This document shows positions 34,338 through 46,161 of a DNA stretch of 47,937 nucleotides, one piece after another. The notes under the pieces are model-generated. The model was not told the DNA's origin, did no database searches, and worked only from the letters and a program-made list of their open reading frames with translations. A program made the translations under genes and the position numbers. Source of the DNA: Mycobacterium sp. E740 (GTDB lineage: Bacteria; Actinomycetota; Actinomycetes; Mycobacteriales; Mycobacteriaceae); contig NZ_LZKP01000102.1 in NCBI RefSeq assembly GCF_001672895.1, forward strand, positions 1-47,937. Reading direction: 5' to 3'. How positions within the stretch are numbered: the first letter of the stretch is position 1; the number at the start of each line of letters is the position of its first letter.

Positions 34338-36806
34338 TCAGCTGGCCTCCGAGACCGCCTTGGCGGGCGGCGGGGCGGGCAGCACGGCGTACAGGTCACG
34401 CTCGAGGTCCTCACGAGCGGGCGGGCCGGCACTGATGCCGAACAGGTCGACGACCGACGAACCCAGCGTGGTCACCTTCGCCCAGGCGATGTCGACGCCG
34501 TCGCGCTCGAACACCGCGGTGAGCCTGGCCAGCAGCCCGGTGCGGTCGGCGCTGCGGATCTGCACGACCAGTTCGCCCGGTTTGGCGCCCTCGGACCACA
34601 GGATGCGCGGCGGGGCGATGACGTGGTTGATCGGCACCGCGGCCGGCACCTCACCGGCACGCGAGGTGCCGTGTTGAGCGGCGTCGCGTTCGCGGCGGTC
34701 CAGCGACTCGAGCACGTCGAGTTCGCCGTCGAGCGCGAGGATGAACTGCTGGCGCAACAGCTCGGCCGCGGGTGGCGAGCCGAAATGCGGTGAGACGACG
34801 AATGTGTTGATCGCCGAGCCTTCGTGGCCGTTGACCGACGCCGAGTGCACCCGCAGCGAATTCAGCGCGAGCACACCGGCAGCCTTCGACAACAGACCCC
34901 GCCGGTCCGGCGCGATGACAGTGACGTTGTAGATGTGGGCACTCTCCGCGGGTGTCAGCTCGACGTGCACGCCGACCTGCGCGGCCAACGAAAGATACCG
35001 GGGGTCAATGGGATCCGGCTCGGGCAGCGCGTCGCCCGCCATCACCATCCGGCACCGGCGGACGAGGTCTCCGAGCAGGGACGCCTTCCAGTCACCCCAG
35101 ACGCCGGGACCGGTCGCCAGCGAATCGGCTTCCGCCAGCACGTGCAGCAGTTCCAGCAGCACCGGGTCGCTGTCGAGAGCGTCGACCACCGCCGCGATAG
35201 TGTTGGGATCCTGCAGGTCGCGTCGTGTCGCGGTGTGCGGCAGCAGGAGATGGTGACGCACGATCTTCGACAGCACCTCGACGTCCGACGGCCACAGGCC
35301 CAGCCGGGTGCCGATCTGAGTGGCCAGTTCGGCGCCGAGCACGCTGTGGTCACCGCCGCGGCCCTTGCCGATGTCATGGCACAGCGCACCGAGCATCAAC
35401 AGGTCCGGACGTGACACGCGGGTGGTGAAAGCGCTTGCGCGGGAGACTGTTTCGACGAGATGCCGGTCGACGGTCCAGATGTGGACGATGTCTCGTGGCG
35501 GAAGGTCGCGGACCGCGCCCCACTCGGGGAACAGCCGTCCCCACAGGCCGGTGCGGTCGAGCGCCTCGATCGTTGCGACGGCAGGGGGGCCGGCGGCAAG
35601 CAGGACGAGCAGGTCGTTGAGGGCCTGGCGCGGCCAAGGCGTGCGCAGTTCGGGGGCGGCCTCGACCAGTCGGGCCAGCGTCGACGCGGCCATCGGCAGG
35701 CCGGTGGTGGCCGACGCGGCTGCCACCCGCAGGATCAGGCCGGGGTCGCGTTCGGGACGCGCGTCGCGCGCGAGGATCACCTCGCCCGCGAACTCGATCA
35801 CACCCTCGTCGAGGGGGCGGCGGGCAGGCCGGCGCAACGAGGCGAACCCGCGCCGCGGGAGTGCATTCGACGCGGTGCGGATGCCGGCGTCGACGTAGAA
35901 GCTGATCGTGCGCGCGGCATCGGACAGCATGCGCGCCAAGTCGAACCGGTCACCGATGTGCAGCGCCGCGCCGATCTCGTCGGCGTGTTGTGCCAGCAAC
36001 AGGTCGCGGCCGCGCCCGGCGACGCGGTGCAGTTCGGTGCGCACGTTGAGCAACGCCAGATGCGCCTCCCCCAGCGTTCCCAACGGTGAGGCCGACGTCC
36101 GGTTGGGATAGACGTCGGTCAGTTGCGCGATCGCCAGCGCGTTGAGCAGTTGTACGTCGCGCAGACCGCCCCTGCCGCACTTGAGATCCGGCTCGGCCCG
36201 GTGTGCGATCTGCCCGCTGCGCTGCCAGCGTGCCCTGGTGTGTTCGACGAGTTCCTCGAACCGCGGGGCGATGCCGGTGCGCCACTGCCGTCGGGCCCCT
36301 CCGATGAGCAATGTCGACAGATCCTCGTCACCGGCGATGTGGCGCGCTTCGAGCATCGCCAACCCCGCTGAGATGTCCTCGCCGGCGACCTGCAGCGCCT
36401 CGGGTACCGTCCGCACGCTGTGGTCAAGACGAATGTTGGCGTCCCACAAGGGATACCACAACAGCTCGGCCACCTGCCCGACCACCTCGGGCGGCATGTT
36501 GTCGTGCAGCAGGGTCAGGTCCAGGTCGGAGTACGGCACGAATTCGCCGCGCCCCAGACCTCCGGTCGCGACGATGGCGAACCCGCTGGTGGGCGTGATG
36601 CCGACTTCGACGGCCTTCGTCGTGAGCCAGAACTCGTAGAGATCCTCCAGCGCGCGCCGCAGCGCTGCCGAATCGAGTTGGCGCGCACCGTCGCTCAGCA
36701 GCTGCGCGCTCGCCGCGGCGAGGTCGGTCGCGGGCCGGGGCGAGCCCGTCTCCGGCGCCACCCATCGGGTGCGACCGGAGGCGGGATCGCGCTTCTGCTC
36801 AGTCAT
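34338..36806 (-). CDS. glnD: PII uridylyl/adenylyl-transferase and removing enzyme GlnD
   Basis: Bifunctional nitrogen sensor that modifies and demodifies PII; in actinobacteria the group added is AMP. The 822 residues contain the nucleotidyltransferase motif [16 protein letters not shown] (near 82), an HD hydrolase domain ([17 protein letters not shown], near 470), and two C-terminal ACT domains (from about 630 and 735) that sense glutamine. It follows glnB by 50 bp in the amt-glnB-glnD operon, which in mycobacteria is under GlnR control. Confidence 0.97.
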   Translation of the reverse strand: MTEQKRDPASGRTRWVAPETGSPRPATDLAAASAQLLSDGARQLDSAALRRALEDLYEFWLTTKAVEVGITPTSGFAIVATGGLGRGEFVPYSDLDLTLLHDNMPPEVVGQVAELLWYPLWDANIRLDHSVRTVPEALQVAGEDISAGLAMLEARHIAGDEDLSTLLIGGARRQWRTGIAPRFEELVEHTRARWQRSGQIAHRAEPDLKCGRGGLRDVQLLNALAIAQLTDVYPNRTSASPLGTLGEAHLALLNVRTELHRVAGRGRDLLLAQHADEIGAALHIGDRFDLARMLSDAARTISFYVDAGIRTASNALPRRGFASLRRPARRPLDEGVIEFAGEVILARDARPERDPGLILRVAAASATTGLPMAASTLARLVEAAPELRTPWPRQALNDLLVLLAAGPPAVATIEALDRTGLWGRLFPEWGAVRDLPPRDIVHIWTVDRHLVETVSRASAFTTRVSRPDLLMLGALCHDIGKGRGGDHSVLGAELATQIGTRLGLWPSDVEVLSKIVRHHLLLPHTATRRDLQDPNTIAAVVDALDSDPVLLELLHVLAEADSLATGPGVWGDWKASLLGDLVRRCRMVMAGDALPEPDPIDPRYLSLAAQVGVHVELTPAESAHIYNVTVIAPDRRGLLSKAAGVLALNSLRVHSASVNGHEGSAINTFVVSPHFGSPPAAELLRQQFILALDGELDVLESLDRRERDAAQHGTSRAGEVPAAVPINHVIAPPRILWSEGAKPGELVVQIRSADRTGLLARLTAVFERDGVDIAWAKVTTLGSSVVDLFGISAGPPAREDLERDLYAVLPAPPPAKAVSEAS

Positions 36807-36856
36807 CTGTTCACGGCGTGATCGGTGCGGAGCCGAGATCTCAGTTCGCTACCGGC

Positions 36857-37228
<372 letters not shown>

Positions 37229-38593
37229 TCAGACGAGTTCGTAAGCGGTTTCGGCGTGTTCGGTCTCATCGATGCCGGTGTCCTCGTCCTCCGCGGTCAC
37301 GCGCCAACCCAACGGCTTGACGACGAAAGCGATTATCACCGTCATGATGCCGGTGAAGATCACCGCCACCGAAGCGATCACCAACTGCACGACCAACTGC
37401 TCGGCGCCACCGGCGTAGAACAGGCCGGTCTTGGTGGACAGGAACCCGATGCCGACTGTCCCCCACAGCCCTGCCACCAGGTGCACGCCGACCACATCGA
37501 GCGAGTCGTCATAGCCGAACCTGTACTTCAGGCCCACCGCGAGGGCAGACAGCGCACCGGCGATGACGCCGAGGACCAGCGAACCGATCGGCGACAGCGC
37601 CCCGCACGCCGGGGTGATCGCCACCAGCCCCGCGACGATTCCCGAGGCCGCGCCGACGCTGGTCGCATGCCCGTCGCGGATCCGCTCCACCAGCAACCAG
37701 CCGAGCATCGCCGCTGCCGTCGCTGCGGTCGTATTCACCCACACCTGGCCGGCAACCATGTCGGCCGCCCCTTCGGAGCCCACGTTGAAGCCGAACCAGC
37801 CGAACCACAGGATGGCGGCGCCGAGCATCACGAACGGAATGTTGTGCGGGCGGTACGGGACCCTGCCGAATCCGGTCCGCTTGCCCAGCAGCAGCGCGAG
37901 CACCAGTGCGGCCATACCGGCGTTGATGTGGACGACGGTACCGCCGGCGAAGTCGATCGGAGGGACGTTCGCCTTGTTCTCGCCGTTCACGCCGAACAGC
38001 TTGGCCGCGATGCCGGTGCCCGACGCCGACATCAACCCGCCGCCCCAAACCATATGGGCCAGAGGGAAATACACCAGGGTCACCCAGATCCCGCCGAACA
38101 CCAGCCACGTCCCGAACTTCATCCGCTCGGCCACCGCGCCACTGATCAGCGCGACGGTGATCACCGCGAAGGTGAGCTGGAAGCCGACCCAGACGATGGC
38201 CGGGACCGTGCCGAAGCCGCCGAGTACGTAGAGCTTGTCTGCGCCGACCTCCTTGATCTCCAGCAGGGGGCTCAGCCCGAACAGCGCGAACGGGTCGTCG
38301 AAGATGCCGAGGATGTCGCTGCCGCCGGTGTGGCTCGACGCGAACGACATCGAGTACCCCCACAGCACGTAGATGACGCTCACGACGCCGAGCGTGCCGA
38401 ACGACATCATCATCATGTTGAGGACGGACTTCTGCCGGGAGAGCCCACCGTAGAAGAACGCCAGACCGGGCGTCATGAACAGGACGAGGGCCGCGGCGGT
38501 GAGGACCCATGCGGTGTCGCCTGAGCTCAACCCGTCTGGGCCGAACGGCGCGAACGCATCATCGGGTAGAGCCAGGGGTAAGGCTGAAACCAC
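37229..38593 (-). CDS. amt: Ammonium transporter Amt
   Basis: A 454-residue Amt/Mep/Rh channel with eleven hydrophobic helices. The twin pore histidines are in the conserved contexts GGTVVHINAGMAAL and DVVGVHLVAGLWG, and the signature FAGGTVV is present. The N-terminus is a short hydrophobic segment. The GTG start at 38593 is preceded by AAGGAGG eight bases upstream. A GlnR-like box is centred about 85 bp upstream. It begins the amt-glnB-glnD nitrogen operon (Rv2920c-Rv2918c order). Confidence 0.98.
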   Translation of the reverse strand: MVSALPLALPDDAFAPFGPDGLSSGDTAWVLTAAALVLFMTPGLAFFYGGLSRQKSVLNMMMMSFGTLGVVSVIYVLWGYSMSFASSHTGGSDILGIFDDPFALFGLSPLLEIKEVGADKLYVLGGFGTVPAIVWVGFQLTFAVITVALISGAVAERMKFGTWLVFGGIWVTLVYFPLAHMVWGGGLMSASGTGIAAKLFGVNGENKANVPPIDFAGGTVVHINAGMAALVLALLLGKRTGFGRVPYRPHNIPFVMLGAAILWFGWFGFNVGSEGAADMVAGQVWVNTTAATAAAMLGWLLVERIRDGHATSVGAASGIVAGLVAITPACGALSPIGSLVLGVIAGALSALAVGLKYRFGYDDSLDVVGVHLVAGLWGTVGIGFLSTKTGLFYAGGAEQLVVQLVIASVAVIFTGIMTVIIAFVVKPLGWRVTAEDEDTGIDETEHAETAYELV

Positions 38594-38657
38594 TGTGTGA
38601 ACCTCCTTGGGAAGTACGCCGATCCGATCGGCCTCCCGAGAAGACTCTTTTGCTCGC

Positions 38658-38696
38658 GTTTCCCGTGTGATTCTGTTCGGTTTCGGGCAAGTGAAC
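38658..38696 (-). promoter_or_regulatory. Candidate GlnR box upstream of amt
   Basis: The minus strand reads GTTCAC, six bases, GAAAC, then after a further 17 bases GAAAC again. The known GlnR consensus pairs GTnAC with GAAAC at six-base spacing, in two tandem repeats of 22 bp. Here the outer half-sites keep the 22-bp period and the third half-site (ATCAC) is shifted by two bases. It lies 64-103 bp upstream of the amt start. GlnR is known to activate amt under nitrogen limitation in M. smegmatis. Confidence 0.6.
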
Positions 38697-38737
38697 GGGT
38701 TCGCCCGAAGCGTTACGCTCGTGTTTCGGCCGGCGCG

Positions 38738-40060
38738 CTACCCGAGCAGCGCGTCGACGAACGCCGCCGGCTCGAACGGTGCGAGATCGTCAGCGCCTTC
38801 GCCGAGGCCGACGAGCTTGACCGGCACACCGAGTTCCTGCTGCACCCGAAACACGATTCCGCCTTTGGCGGTGCCGTCGAGTTTCGTGAGCACGACACCG
38901 GTGATGTCGACGACCTCGGCGAACACCCTGGCTTGCGGAAGACCGTTCTGACCGATCGTCGCGTCGAGCACGAGCAGCACCTCGTCGACCTCGGCCCGGC
39001 GACTGACGACGCGTTTGACCTTGCCCAGTTCGTCCATCAGCCCGGTCTTGGTGTGCAGCCGCCCGGCGGTGTCGATCACGATGACGTCGGCGCCGTCCTC
39101 GATGCCCTTGTCGACAGCGTCGAACGCGACCGACGCCGGGTCGGCGCCTTCTGCACCGCGCACCACATGCGCCCCGACCCGCGACGCCCACGACTGCAGC
39201 TGATCGGCCGCGGCGGCGCGGAAGGTGTCGGCCGCGCCGAGCACCACTCGCCGCCCGTCGGCCACCAGCACGCGGGCCAACTTGCCGACCGTTGTGGTCT
39301 TTCCGGTGCCGTTGACCCCGACGACGAGCAACACCGACGGCTTGTCGGCGTGCGGCAGCGCTCTGATCGACCGGTCCAGTTCGGGACGCAGCTCTTCGAT
39401 CAGGACTTCGCGCAGCACCGCGCGGGCGTCCGCCTCGGTGCGCACGTTGCTGCTGGCCATCCTGGCGCGCAGCGACGACACCACCGACTCGGTGACGACC
39501 GGGCCGAGGTCGGCGATCAGCAGCGTGTCCTCGACCTCCTCCCACGACGCCTCGTCGAGGTCACCGCCGCCGAGCAGACCGAGCATGCCGCGGCCGAACG
39601 TGTTCTGCGACTTGGCAAGCCGGCCGCGCAGCCGTTCCAGCCGGCCTTCCGGCGGTGCGATCTCGTCGAGGACGACCGCACGCTGTTCCGGTTCTGGTTG
39701 CGGTTCGGCCGGCTCCACGGGCGCGGGCGGGGCGGGCTTCTCCACCGGCGCCTCGGGCAGTTGCACATCAGCGATCGGGCGCTTCGGTGCGTCCCGCGGG
39801 ATCGTGGCGTCATCGCCGACCGCGGGCAGTCCGCTGGTGTCGATCCGCTCGACGGGCCTGGACGGTGCGGACTGCGTGAACGTGATCCCCGAAGAGGCCC
39901 TATAGCCCCCGGAGCGGTCGATCTCGGTGGCCGTATCGCTCTTCGACAGGCTGATCCGTCGGCGCCGATAGCGAACCAGACCGACGATCAGCGCGGCTAC
40001 CAGCAGTATGGCGATGACCGCTATCGCGATCCACAAGCCCATCCAGGCGGTTTCTGTCAC
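38738..40060 (-). CDS. ftsY: SRP receptor FtsY
   Basis: Membrane-targeted GTPase that docks the SRP-ribosome complex. The 440 residues start with a transmembrane anchor (about 8-29), then an acidic/Pro-rich A domain (40-130), the N domain, and the G domain with GVNGTGKTTTVGKLA (near 245), DTAGRLHTK (near 325) and TKLDGTAKGG (near 390). The N-terminal anchor is typical of actinobacterial FtsY and absent in E. coli. It lies 55 bp downstream of smc. Confidence 0.98.
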   Translation of the reverse strand: MTETAWMGLWIAIAVIAILLVAALIVGLVRYRRRRISLSKSDTATEIDRSGGYRASSGITFTQSAPSRPVERIDTSGLPAVGDDATIPRDAPKRPIADVQLPEAPVEKPAPPAPVEPAEPQPEPEQRAVVLDEIAPPEGRLERLRGRLAKSQNTFGRGMLGLLGGGDLDEASWEEVEDTLLIADLGPVVTESVVSSLRARMASSNVRTEADARAVLREVLIEELRPELDRSIRALPHADKPSVLLVVGVNGTGKTTTVGKLARVLVADGRRVVLGAADTFRAAAADQLQSWASRVGAHVVRGAEGADPASVAFDAVDKGIEDGADVIVIDTAGRLHTKTGLMDELGKVKRVVSRRAEVDEVLLVLDATIGQNGLPQARVFAEVVDITGVVLTKLDGTAKGGIVFRVQQELGVPVKLVGLGEGADDLAPFEPAAFVDALLG

Positions 40061-40115
40061 CGCGCCATTGTCTCAAGGTGACTCGGCGACGCCGTCGCCG
40101 CGCCCCCGGGCTCGC

Positions 40116-43100
40116 CTAGTTGGTGGCCGCGACCAGTTCCTGGCCGCGCATCCGCTGGCTGATCACCGCGGTGATGCCGTCGTCGCGCATCGTCACCCCG
40201 TAGAGAGCGTCGGCGACTTCCATCGTCGGCTTCTGGTGCGTGATCACGATCAGCTGTGAGCGCTCCCGCAGCTGCTCGAACAGGCTGATGAGCCGGCGCA
40301 GGTTCACGTCGTCGAGCGCGGCCTCGACCTCGTCCATCACATAGAACGGCGACGGCCTGGCGCGGAAGATCGCGACGAGCATCGCGACCGCGGTGAGCGA
40401 CTTCTCACCGCCCGACAGCAGCGACAGACGCTTGATCTTCTTTCCCGGCGGACGCGCCTCGACCTCGATGCCCGTGGTGAGCATGTCGTTGGGATCGGTC
40501 AGCAGGAGCCTGCCCTCGCCGCCGGGGAACAGCGTGGAGAAGACCTGACGGAACTCACGCTCCACGTCGGCGTAGGCCTCGGTGAACACCTGCAGGATTC
40601 GGGCGTCGACGTCGTCGATCACGTCGAGCAGGTCCTTGCGCGCGCCCTTGACGTCCTCCAGTTGGGTGGACAAGAAGTTGTAGCGCTCCTCGAGCGCGGC
40701 GAACTCCTCGAGGGCCAGTGGGTTGACCCGGCCGAGCTCGTTGAGCTCGCGTTCGGCCTTCTTGGCGCGCCGTTCCTGCGTCGCCCGGTCGAACGGCATC
40801 GGCGCCGGCGCGGTGACCTGCTCGCCGCGCTCACGCGCCTGTTCGAACTCGGCCATCTCCAGCTCCGTCGGCGGGAGGGGCACATCGGGGCCGTACTCGG
40901 CCACGAGATCTTCGGTCGCCATTCCGAACTGTTCGAGGACCTGTTCCTCGAGCTGCTCGATCCGCATCGCCGCTTGCGCTTTGGCGACTTCGTCCTTGTG
41001 CAGGGCGTCGGTCAGGCCGTTGATTCTGGCGGTGAGCTCGTTGACCTCGTCACGCGCCCGGGCCAAAGCCGCGGTGCGGTGCTGGCGCTCGGCGGCGACC
41101 TCGTCGCGAGCGCGGGAGGCCACCGCCACCACGGCGCTCAACCGCTGTGCGACAAGGCGTCCGGACTCCGCGACCGCAGCGGCGACCGCCGCTGCATGCT
41201 GACGGGATTCGCGAGCACGTTGTGCGCGCAGCCTGGCTTCCCGCTCCGCCGCGGCCGCCCGGCGCAGCGAATCCGCCCTGCCGCGAACGGCATTCGCGCG
41301 CTCCTCCGCGGTCCGCAGCGACAGCCGGGCCTCCACCTCGGCGCTGCGCGCCGCCTCCGCGGCTGCCATCGTCTCCTGACGGTTCACCGGCTCGGCTTCG
41401 AACGTCGGCTCCTGCTGTGCGTTGTGCAGCCGCTGCTCAAGGCTGGCGAGTTCCTCGACGGTGCGGGATCGGCTGGCCTCCAACTCGTTTCGTTGCTGGA
41501 TGAGGCGCTGCCACTCGTCGTCCGCGGCACGGGCGTCCTGACCGAGGCGACCCAACTGCTCGTAGATCGCCGAGATCGCCGCGTCGGACTCGTTGAGCGC
41601 GGCCAGGGCCTGCTCGGCGGCATCCTGACGGCTCGCCTGCTCGGCCAGCGCTCCGGACAGGGCCGCCGTCAACTCGCCGACCTGGTTCTCGGCTCGGGCC
41701 AGTTCCGCACGGGCCTTCTCGACTTCCGAGGCGATCTCGAGCGTGCTGGGCTTGCGATCGGACCCACCGCTGACCCAGCCCGCCCCCACCAGATCACCCT
41801 CGGTGGTGGCGGCCCGCAACTTCGGGCGTGAGGCGACCAGGTCAAGTGCGGCAGCGAGATCCGACACCACCACGACATCGGCCAGCATCGCGCGGATCGC
41901 ACCCTGCAGTCGCGGCGGCGCTTCGACCAACTCCACTGCCCACACCACACCGTTGGGTAGTGAATCCACTTGCGGCGCTGCATGATCGGGCCAGTCGCCG
42001 AGCACGATCGCCGCCCGGCCGCCGTCGGACTCCTTGAGCGCCGCGACCGCGGCGCGCGCGGCGCCGGGGCTTTCGGCAGCGACCGCGTCGGCAGCTGCGC
42101 CGAGCACCGTCGCGATCGCCGCCTCGTAACCGTCGCGCACTTTCAACAAGTTCGCGACCGAGCCCAAAAGCCCTGCGCCGCTGCGGTTCTTCTGCAGCCA
42201 GGCCGCGCCGTCCTTGCGGTCGAGACCGACCGAGAGCGCTTCGATGCGAGCGCGCAGTGAAGCCACCTGGCGTTCGGCCCCGCGCTCGGCGGCCTGCAGT
42301 TCGGCGACACGCTCGTCGGCCAGCCGCAACGCAGCGACGGTGCGATCGTGGTGTTCGTCGAGTCCGACCTCACCGGCGTCGAGTTCACCGACGCGGCTCT
42401 GCACGGTTTCGAACTCGGCCTGGGTCTGCTGCGCCCGCGCGGCGGCGTCGTCGATGTTGCCGGTGAGCCGGGCGACGGTTTCGTCGATGGACTCGACGCG
42501 GGTGCGCATGGTGTCGACCTGGCCGGCCAGCCGGGCCAGGCCCTCGCGCCGGTCGGCCTCGGCGCGGGCCGCGGCCATGTGCGCGCGCTCGGCCTCTGCG
42601 GCGATGCGCTCGCGCTCGGCCAGTTCGGCGCGGGCGCTTTGCAGCTTGTCGCGCGATTCGGTCAGCGCGTCGAGCAGTTGGCGCTCCTGCTCCGCGACCT
42701 CCTCGGCCTGAGCCTCGAGTGCGTCGGGGTCGGGCCCGGTCGACGCCTCGGGCTCGGCGTCGAGATGCTGGGCGCGCTCGCTGGCGATACGCACCGTCGC
42801 GCTGACGCGTTCGGCCAGCGCCGAAAGCGAGAACCACGTCTGCTGCGCGGCGTCGGCACGTTCGCTGAGGCTGCTGACCGCCGTTTCATGCGAGGTCAGC
42901 TCGGCGGTCTTGGCTTCCAACAGCGCGGCGATCTCGTCGTGCTCACGCCGCAGCGTGGTCTCGGCCTGGTTGGTGTTCTCGAACTCGGCCCGACGCGTGA
43001 CGAGATCGTCGGCGGCCAGCCGGAGGCGGGCGTCGCGCAGATCGGCCTGGATCGTCTGAGCGCGCCGCGCCATCTCGGCCTGGCGCCCGAGCGGCTTGAG

Positions 43101-43703
43101 CTGGCGGCGCAGTTCCGTGGTCAGGTCGGTCAGCCGGTTCAGGTTCGCCGACATCGCGTCGAGCTTGCGGACCGCTTTTTCCTTGCGCTTGCGGTGCTTG
43201 AGGACGCCGGCGGCCTCCTCGATGAACGCGCGGCGGTCCTCGGGCCGCGATTCGAGGATCTCCGAGAGCTTGCCCTGTCCCACGATCACGTGCATCTCGC
43301 GGCCGATCCCGGAGTCGGACAGCAGTTCCTGCACGTCCATCAACCGGCAGCTACTGCCGTTGATCTCGTACTCGCTGCCGCCGTCGCGGAACATCCGCCG
43401 GGTGATCGAGACCTCCGAGTACTCGATCGGCAGGGAGTTGTCGGAGTTGTCGATCGTGACGGTGACCTCGGCGCGGCCCAGCGGCGGCCGCGACGACGTG
43501 CCCGCAAAAATGACGTCTTCCATCTTGCCGCCGCGCAGTGTCTTTGCGCCCTGCTCACCCATCACCCAGGTGAGCGCGTCGACGACATTCGACTTGCCCG
43601 AACCATTGGGGCCGACGACGCACGTGATGCCTGGCTCGAAGCGCAAAGTCGTCGGCGAAGCAAACGACTTGAAGCCCTTCAGGGTCAGACTCTTGAGGTG
43701 CAC
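40116..43703 (-). CDS. smc: Chromosome segregation ATPase Smc
   Basis: SMC condensin subunit, 1195 residues. The N-terminal head has Walker A GPNGSGKS (near 33). Two long coiled coils surround the hinge (about 500-660, with [12 protein letters not shown] at its end). The C-terminal head has the ABC signature [10 protein letters not shown] and Walker [17 protein letters not shown] 43703 is chosen because it gives the family start [13 protein letters not shown]; the open frame extends four codons further. The acyP gene is 26 bp upstream. Full length, no disruption seen. Confidence 0.98.
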   Translation of the reverse strand: MHLKSLTLKGFKSFASPTTLRFEPGITCVVGPNGSGKSNVVDALTWVMGEQGAKTLRGGKMEDVIFAGTSSRPPLGRAEVTVTIDNSDNSLPIEYSEVSITRRMFRDGGSEYEINGSSCRLMDVQELLSDSGIGREMHVIVGQGKLSEILESRPEDRRAFIEEAAGVLKHRKRKEKAVRKLDAMSANLNRLTDLTTELRRQLKPLGRQAEMARRAQTIQADLRDARLRLAADDLVTRRAEFENTNQAETTLRREHDEIAALLEAKTAELTSHETAVSSLSERADAAQQTWFSLSALAERVSATVRIASERAQHLDAEPEASTGPDPDALEAQAEEVAEQERQLLDALTESRDKLQSARAELAERERIAAEAERAHMAAARAEADRREGLARLAGQVDTMRTRVESIDETVARLTGNIDDAAARAQQTQAEFETVQSRVGELDAGEVGLDEHHDRTVAALRLADERVAELQAAERGAERQVASLRARIEALSVGLDRKDGAAWLQKNRSGAGLLGSVANLLKVRDGYEAAIATVLGAAADAVAAESPGAARAAVAALKESDGGRAAIVLGDWPDHAAPQVDSLPNGVVWAVELVEAPPRLQGAIRAMLADVVVVSDLAAALDLVASRPKLRAATTEGDLVGAGWVSGGSDRKPSTLEIASEVEKARAELARAENQVGELTAALSGALAEQASRQDAAEQALAALNESDAAISAIYEQLGRLGQDARAADDEWQRLIQQRNELEASRSRTVEELASLEQRLHNAQQEPTFEAEPVNRQETMAAAEAARSAEVEARLSLRTAEERANAVRGRADSLRRAAAAEREARLRAQRARESRQHAAAVAAAVAESGRLVAQRLSAVVAVASRARDEVAAERQHRTAALARARDEVNELTARINGLTDALHKDEVAKAQAAMRIEQLEEQVLEQFGMATEDLVAEYGPDVPLPPTELEMAEFEQARERGEQVTAPAPMPFDRATQERRAKKAERELNELGRVNPLALEEFAALEERYNFLSTQLEDVKGARKDLLDVIDDVDARILQVFTEAYADVEREFRQVFSTLFPGGEGRLLLTDPNDMLTTGIEVEARPPGKKIKRLSLLSGGEKSLTAVAMLVAIFRARPSPFYVMDEVEAALDDVNLRRLISLFEQLRERSQLIVITHQKPTMEVADALYGVTMRDDGITAVISQRMRGQELVAATN

Positions 43704-43729
43704 GACGTGCCACACTACCGCCGCGCGGG

Positions 43730-44014
43730 CTATCGCTCGGTGAACCCTTGTAGCGAGTCGCGAGGTTCGGTGAAGTCGGCGACGACGTTGTCGACGCGCC
43801 CCGGCGTGCCACCGCTTTGCAGCAGGTCAAGTAGTCGCTGGCAGGCTTCCCGGGAGCCTTGGGCGACCACTTGGACACGCCCGTCGGGCTTGTTCGCCGC
43901 GAACCCGGTCAAGCCCAGTTCGAGGGCGCGCGACCGGGTCCACCACCGGAAGCCGACGCCCTGCACGCGCCCGTGCACCCATGCGGTCAGGCGTACCTCA
44001 GCTAACTCCTGCAT
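43730..44014 (-). CDS. acyP: Acylphosphatase
   Basis: A small enzyme (94 residues) hydrolysing acyl phosphates. The phosphate-binding loop is [12 protein letters not shown], with the catalytic arginine in GFR, and the catalytic asparagine is in [15 protein letters not shown] 44014 gives an N-terminus of the usual length, overlapping the OsmC gene end by 17 bp. It is translationally linked with OsmC and smc, as in M. tuberculosis (Rv2922A). Physiological substrate uncertain. Confidence 0.96.
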   Translation of the reverse strand: MQELAEVRLTAWVHGRVQGVGFRWWTRSRALELGLTGFAANKPDGRVQVVAQGSREACQRLLDLLQSGGTPGRVDNVVADFTEPRDSLQGFTER

Positions 44015-44414
44015 CACCAACCTCAAAGGTCACTTCAGTCCCGGACTTCAGGGTGCGGCCGACGGTGCAGACCTGATCGATCGCCCGCTCGACGACGGTG
44101 ATCACCCGCTCGCGCTCGTCCTGCGACAACCCGGACAGGTCGAGTTCCATGCGCTCCTCGAGCAGCGGATAGCGCTCCTGTTCGCGGTCGGCCGGCCCGG
44201 TCACGCGGATCGTCGTGCGGTAGTCGTCACCGAGCCTGCGTCGCAGCGGCGCGTCACTGGCCATGCCGCTGCATGCCGCCAACGCGATCTTCATCAGCTC
44301 GCCCGGCGTGAACACGCCTACGACGTCCTCGCTGCCGACGAGCACCTCGGCTCCGCGCGAGCTGCGCCCGGTGTAGCGGCGCTCTCCCGTCCGCTCAACC
44401 CACAGTTCGGTCAT
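43998..44414 (-). CDS. OsmC-family peroxiredoxin-like protein (Rv2923c homologue)
   Basis: A 138-residue OsmC/Ohr-fold protein. OsmC enzymes reduce organic hydroperoxides with two cysteines. Only one is clear here, in [18 protein letters not shown] (near 56); the other cysteine is in [11 protein letters not shown] (near 118), at a position consistent with the family pair. It begins with a strand-rich [19 protein letters not shown] 44414 is 6 bp from a TACAAA -10 element, giving a leaderless start. Function by family: defence against organic peroxides. Confidence 0.9.
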   Translation of the reverse strand: MTELWVERTGERRYTGRSSRGAEVLVGSEDVVGVFTPGELMKIALAACSGMASDAPLRRRLGDDYRTTIRVTGPADREQERYPLLEERMELDLSGLSQDERERVITVVERAIDQVCTVGRTLKSGTEVTFEVGDAGVS

Positions 44415-44420
44415 GGCCTA

Positions 44421-44426
44421 TTTGTA
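44421..44426 (-). promoter_or_regulatory. -10 element of the OsmC-acyP-smc unit
   Basis: The minus strand reads TGTACAAAT, an extended -10 (TACAAA at 44421-44426), six bases before ATG 44414. Transcription would begin at or next to the start codon, a leaderless arrangement. Confidence 0.5.
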
Positions 44427-44581
44427 CAAGATGCCGCGAAACTGAATTACCTGCGACCACTGCGGTCACATCGATCAACGTTTGGCGGCCGAAGTACGAG
44501 AAGCGCGCGACGAAACGTGCGACGGTGTGACTCGCCTGCCGGGATGGCCGGTGCACCCCTGACTCAGCGGGTACGACGCGT

Positions 44582-44598
44582 GTGACTCAGCGAGTCAC
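44582..44598 (-). terminator. Palindromic stem-loop downstream of mutM
   Basis: GTGACTC-AGC-GAGTCAC is a perfect 7-bp stem with a 3-base loop, 11 bp beyond the mutM stop codon (44610). No U-tract follows. It probably separates the sepIVA-DUF177-rnc-mutM unit from the OsmC-acyP-smc unit. Part of the sequence (GACTCAGCG) recurs just upstream near 44560. Confidence 0.5.
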
Positions 44599-44609
44599 GA
44601 GCGGCGCCC

Positions 44610-45467
44610 CTAGTCGCGCCGCACCCGCGGGCGCGGTTGGCATTTCGGGCAGTAGAACGACGAGCGGTTCATGAACTTCTCCCGCCGCATCACCGCGCCG
44701 CAGCGCCGGCACGGCTCACCCTCGCGGCCGTAGGCGTCCAGCGACCGGTCGAAGTAACCCGACTCGCCGTTGACGTTGACATACAGCGAATCGAAGGATG
44801 TGCCGCCCTGCTCGAGCGCCTCGCGCATCACGTCGGCGGCGGCGTCGAGCAGCTGGGCCAACTTCGGCCGGCTGAGCGACGACGCCGGCCGGGCGCCGTT
44901 GATCTTGGCGCGCCACAGCGCCTCGTCGGCGTAGATGTTGCCGATACCCGACACCACGGTCTGATCGAGCAGCTGACGTTTGATCTCAGAGTTCTTGTGC
45001 CGCAACACCGCAACCACGCCGTCCCGGTCGAAGAGCGGATCGAGCGGGTCACGTGCGAGGTGCGCGACGGGCACCGGTACCTCGGTGCCGTCCACGGTCA
45101 CCATGTCGGTGAGCATCCAGCCGCCGAACGTGCGCTGGTCGACGAAGCTGAGCGTGGTGCCGTCGTCGAGCAGCGCGGCGATCCGCAGGTGGTTCGCATT
45201 CGGGATTTCGCCCAGCAGCATCTGACCGCTCATCCCCAGATGCACCACCAGCGCCGAGCCGTCGTCCAGCGTCAGCCACAGGTACTTCCCGCGCCTACCG
45301 GTGCCGACGATGCGCGAATCCAGCAGTCGCGCAGTCAGATCGGCGGGCCCGGCTTCGTGTCGGCGCACGGCGCGGGGATGGTGCACACGCACCGCCGTGA
45401 TCGTCTTGTCGACGACGTGCGCGCCCAATCCACGCCGGACGACCTCGACCTCGGGAAGTTCAGGCAT
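44610..45467 (-). CDS. mutM: Formamidopyrimidine-DNA glycosylase
   Basis: Base-excision repair enzyme removing 8-oxoguanine and formamidopyrimidines (also called fpg). The 285 residues begin [13 protein letters not shown], with the catalytic Pro-Glu after the initiator Met. HLGMSGQML is near 77, the helix-two-turns-helix contains [13 protein letters not shown], and the C-terminal zinc finger is CRRC with CPKC (residues about 247-271). The start overlaps the rnc stop by 8 bp, showing translational coupling. Confidence 0.98.
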   Translation of the reverse strand: MPELPEVEVVRRGLGAHVVDKTITAVRVHHPRAVRRHEAGPADLTARLLDSRIVGTGRRGKYLWLTLDDGSALVVHLGMSGQMLLGEIPNANHLRIAALLDDGTTLSFVDQRTFGGWMLTDMVTVDGTEVPVPVAHLARDPLDPLFDRDGVVAVLRHKNSEIKRQLLDQTVVSGIGNIYADEALWRAKINGARPASSLSRPKLAQLLDAAADVMREALEQGGTSFDSLYVNVNGESGYFDRSLDAYGREGEPCRRCGAVMRREKFMNRSSFYCPKCQPRPRVRRD

Positions 45468-46161
45468 CTACCTCGGCGTCGGTCAGCGTGTTCCACGCCG
45501 CCGCGGCCGCCTTGAGTTCGGCCTCCTTCTTGGTGCGCCCGACACCTCGGCCGTATTCGGTGTCGCTGACGACGACCGTCGCGGTGAACTCCTTGTCGTG
45601 GTCCGGGCCGGTCGAGGTGACGAGGTACGCCGGTGCCCCCAGCCCACGCGAGGCGGTCAGCTCCTGCAGGCTGCTCTTCCAGTCCAGACCGGCGCCCAAG
45701 GTGGGCGCAGTGTCGAGGAGCTCCCCGAACAGCCGCATGATGACCTCGCGGGCGGTCGTGATCCCGTGCTCCAAATAGATTGCGCCCAGCAGAGATTCGA
45801 CACCGTCGGCGAGAATGCTCGCCTTGCCCGCGCCGCCCGAGTTCTCTTCGCCTTTGCCGAGCAACAGGTACGCGCCGAGCCCGGCGTCGGACAGATGGCG
45901 ACCCACGTCGGCGAGCGCCTGGGTGTTGACGATGCTGGCTCTGAGCTTGGCCAGATCACCCTCTGACCGGTCGGGGTGGCGGTGGTAGAGCTCTTCGGTG
46001 ATGGTCAGCCCCAGCACCGCGTCGCCGAGGAACTCCAGTCGCTCGTTGGTCGGCACGCCGCCGTTTTCGTAGGAGTAACTGCGATGGGTGAGCGCCATGG
46101 TGAGCAGCTCGTCGGGCAGCCCGACGCCGAGCGCGGCCAACAGCGCCGCGCGGTCAGTCAC
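45460..46161 (-). CDS. rnc: Ribonuclease III
   Basis: Double-strand-specific endonuclease for rRNA and mRNA processing. The 233 residues have the signature [13 protein letters not shown] (near 39), the second acidic box [15 protein letters not shown] (near 115), and a double-stranded RNA-binding domain (about 155-228, [35 protein letters not shown]). GTG 46161 overlaps the DUF177 stop by 8 bp and is preferred over an upstream frame extension. Confidence 0.98.
   Translation of the reverse strand: MTDRAALLAALGVGLPDELLTMALTHRSYSYENGGVPTNERLEFLGDAVLGLTITEELYHRHPDRSEGDLAKLRASIVNTQALADVGRHLSDAGLGAYLLLGKGEENSGGAGKASILADGVESLLGAIYLEHGITTAREVIMRLFGELLDTAPTLGAGLDWKSSLQELTASRGLGAPAYLVTSTGPDHDKEFTATVVVSDTEYGRGVGRTKKEAELKAAAAAWNTLTDAEVDA

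Noticed and set aside
42348..44585. 745-codon plus-strand frame
   Set aside because: Antisense to smc, acyP and the OsmC gene; composition only.
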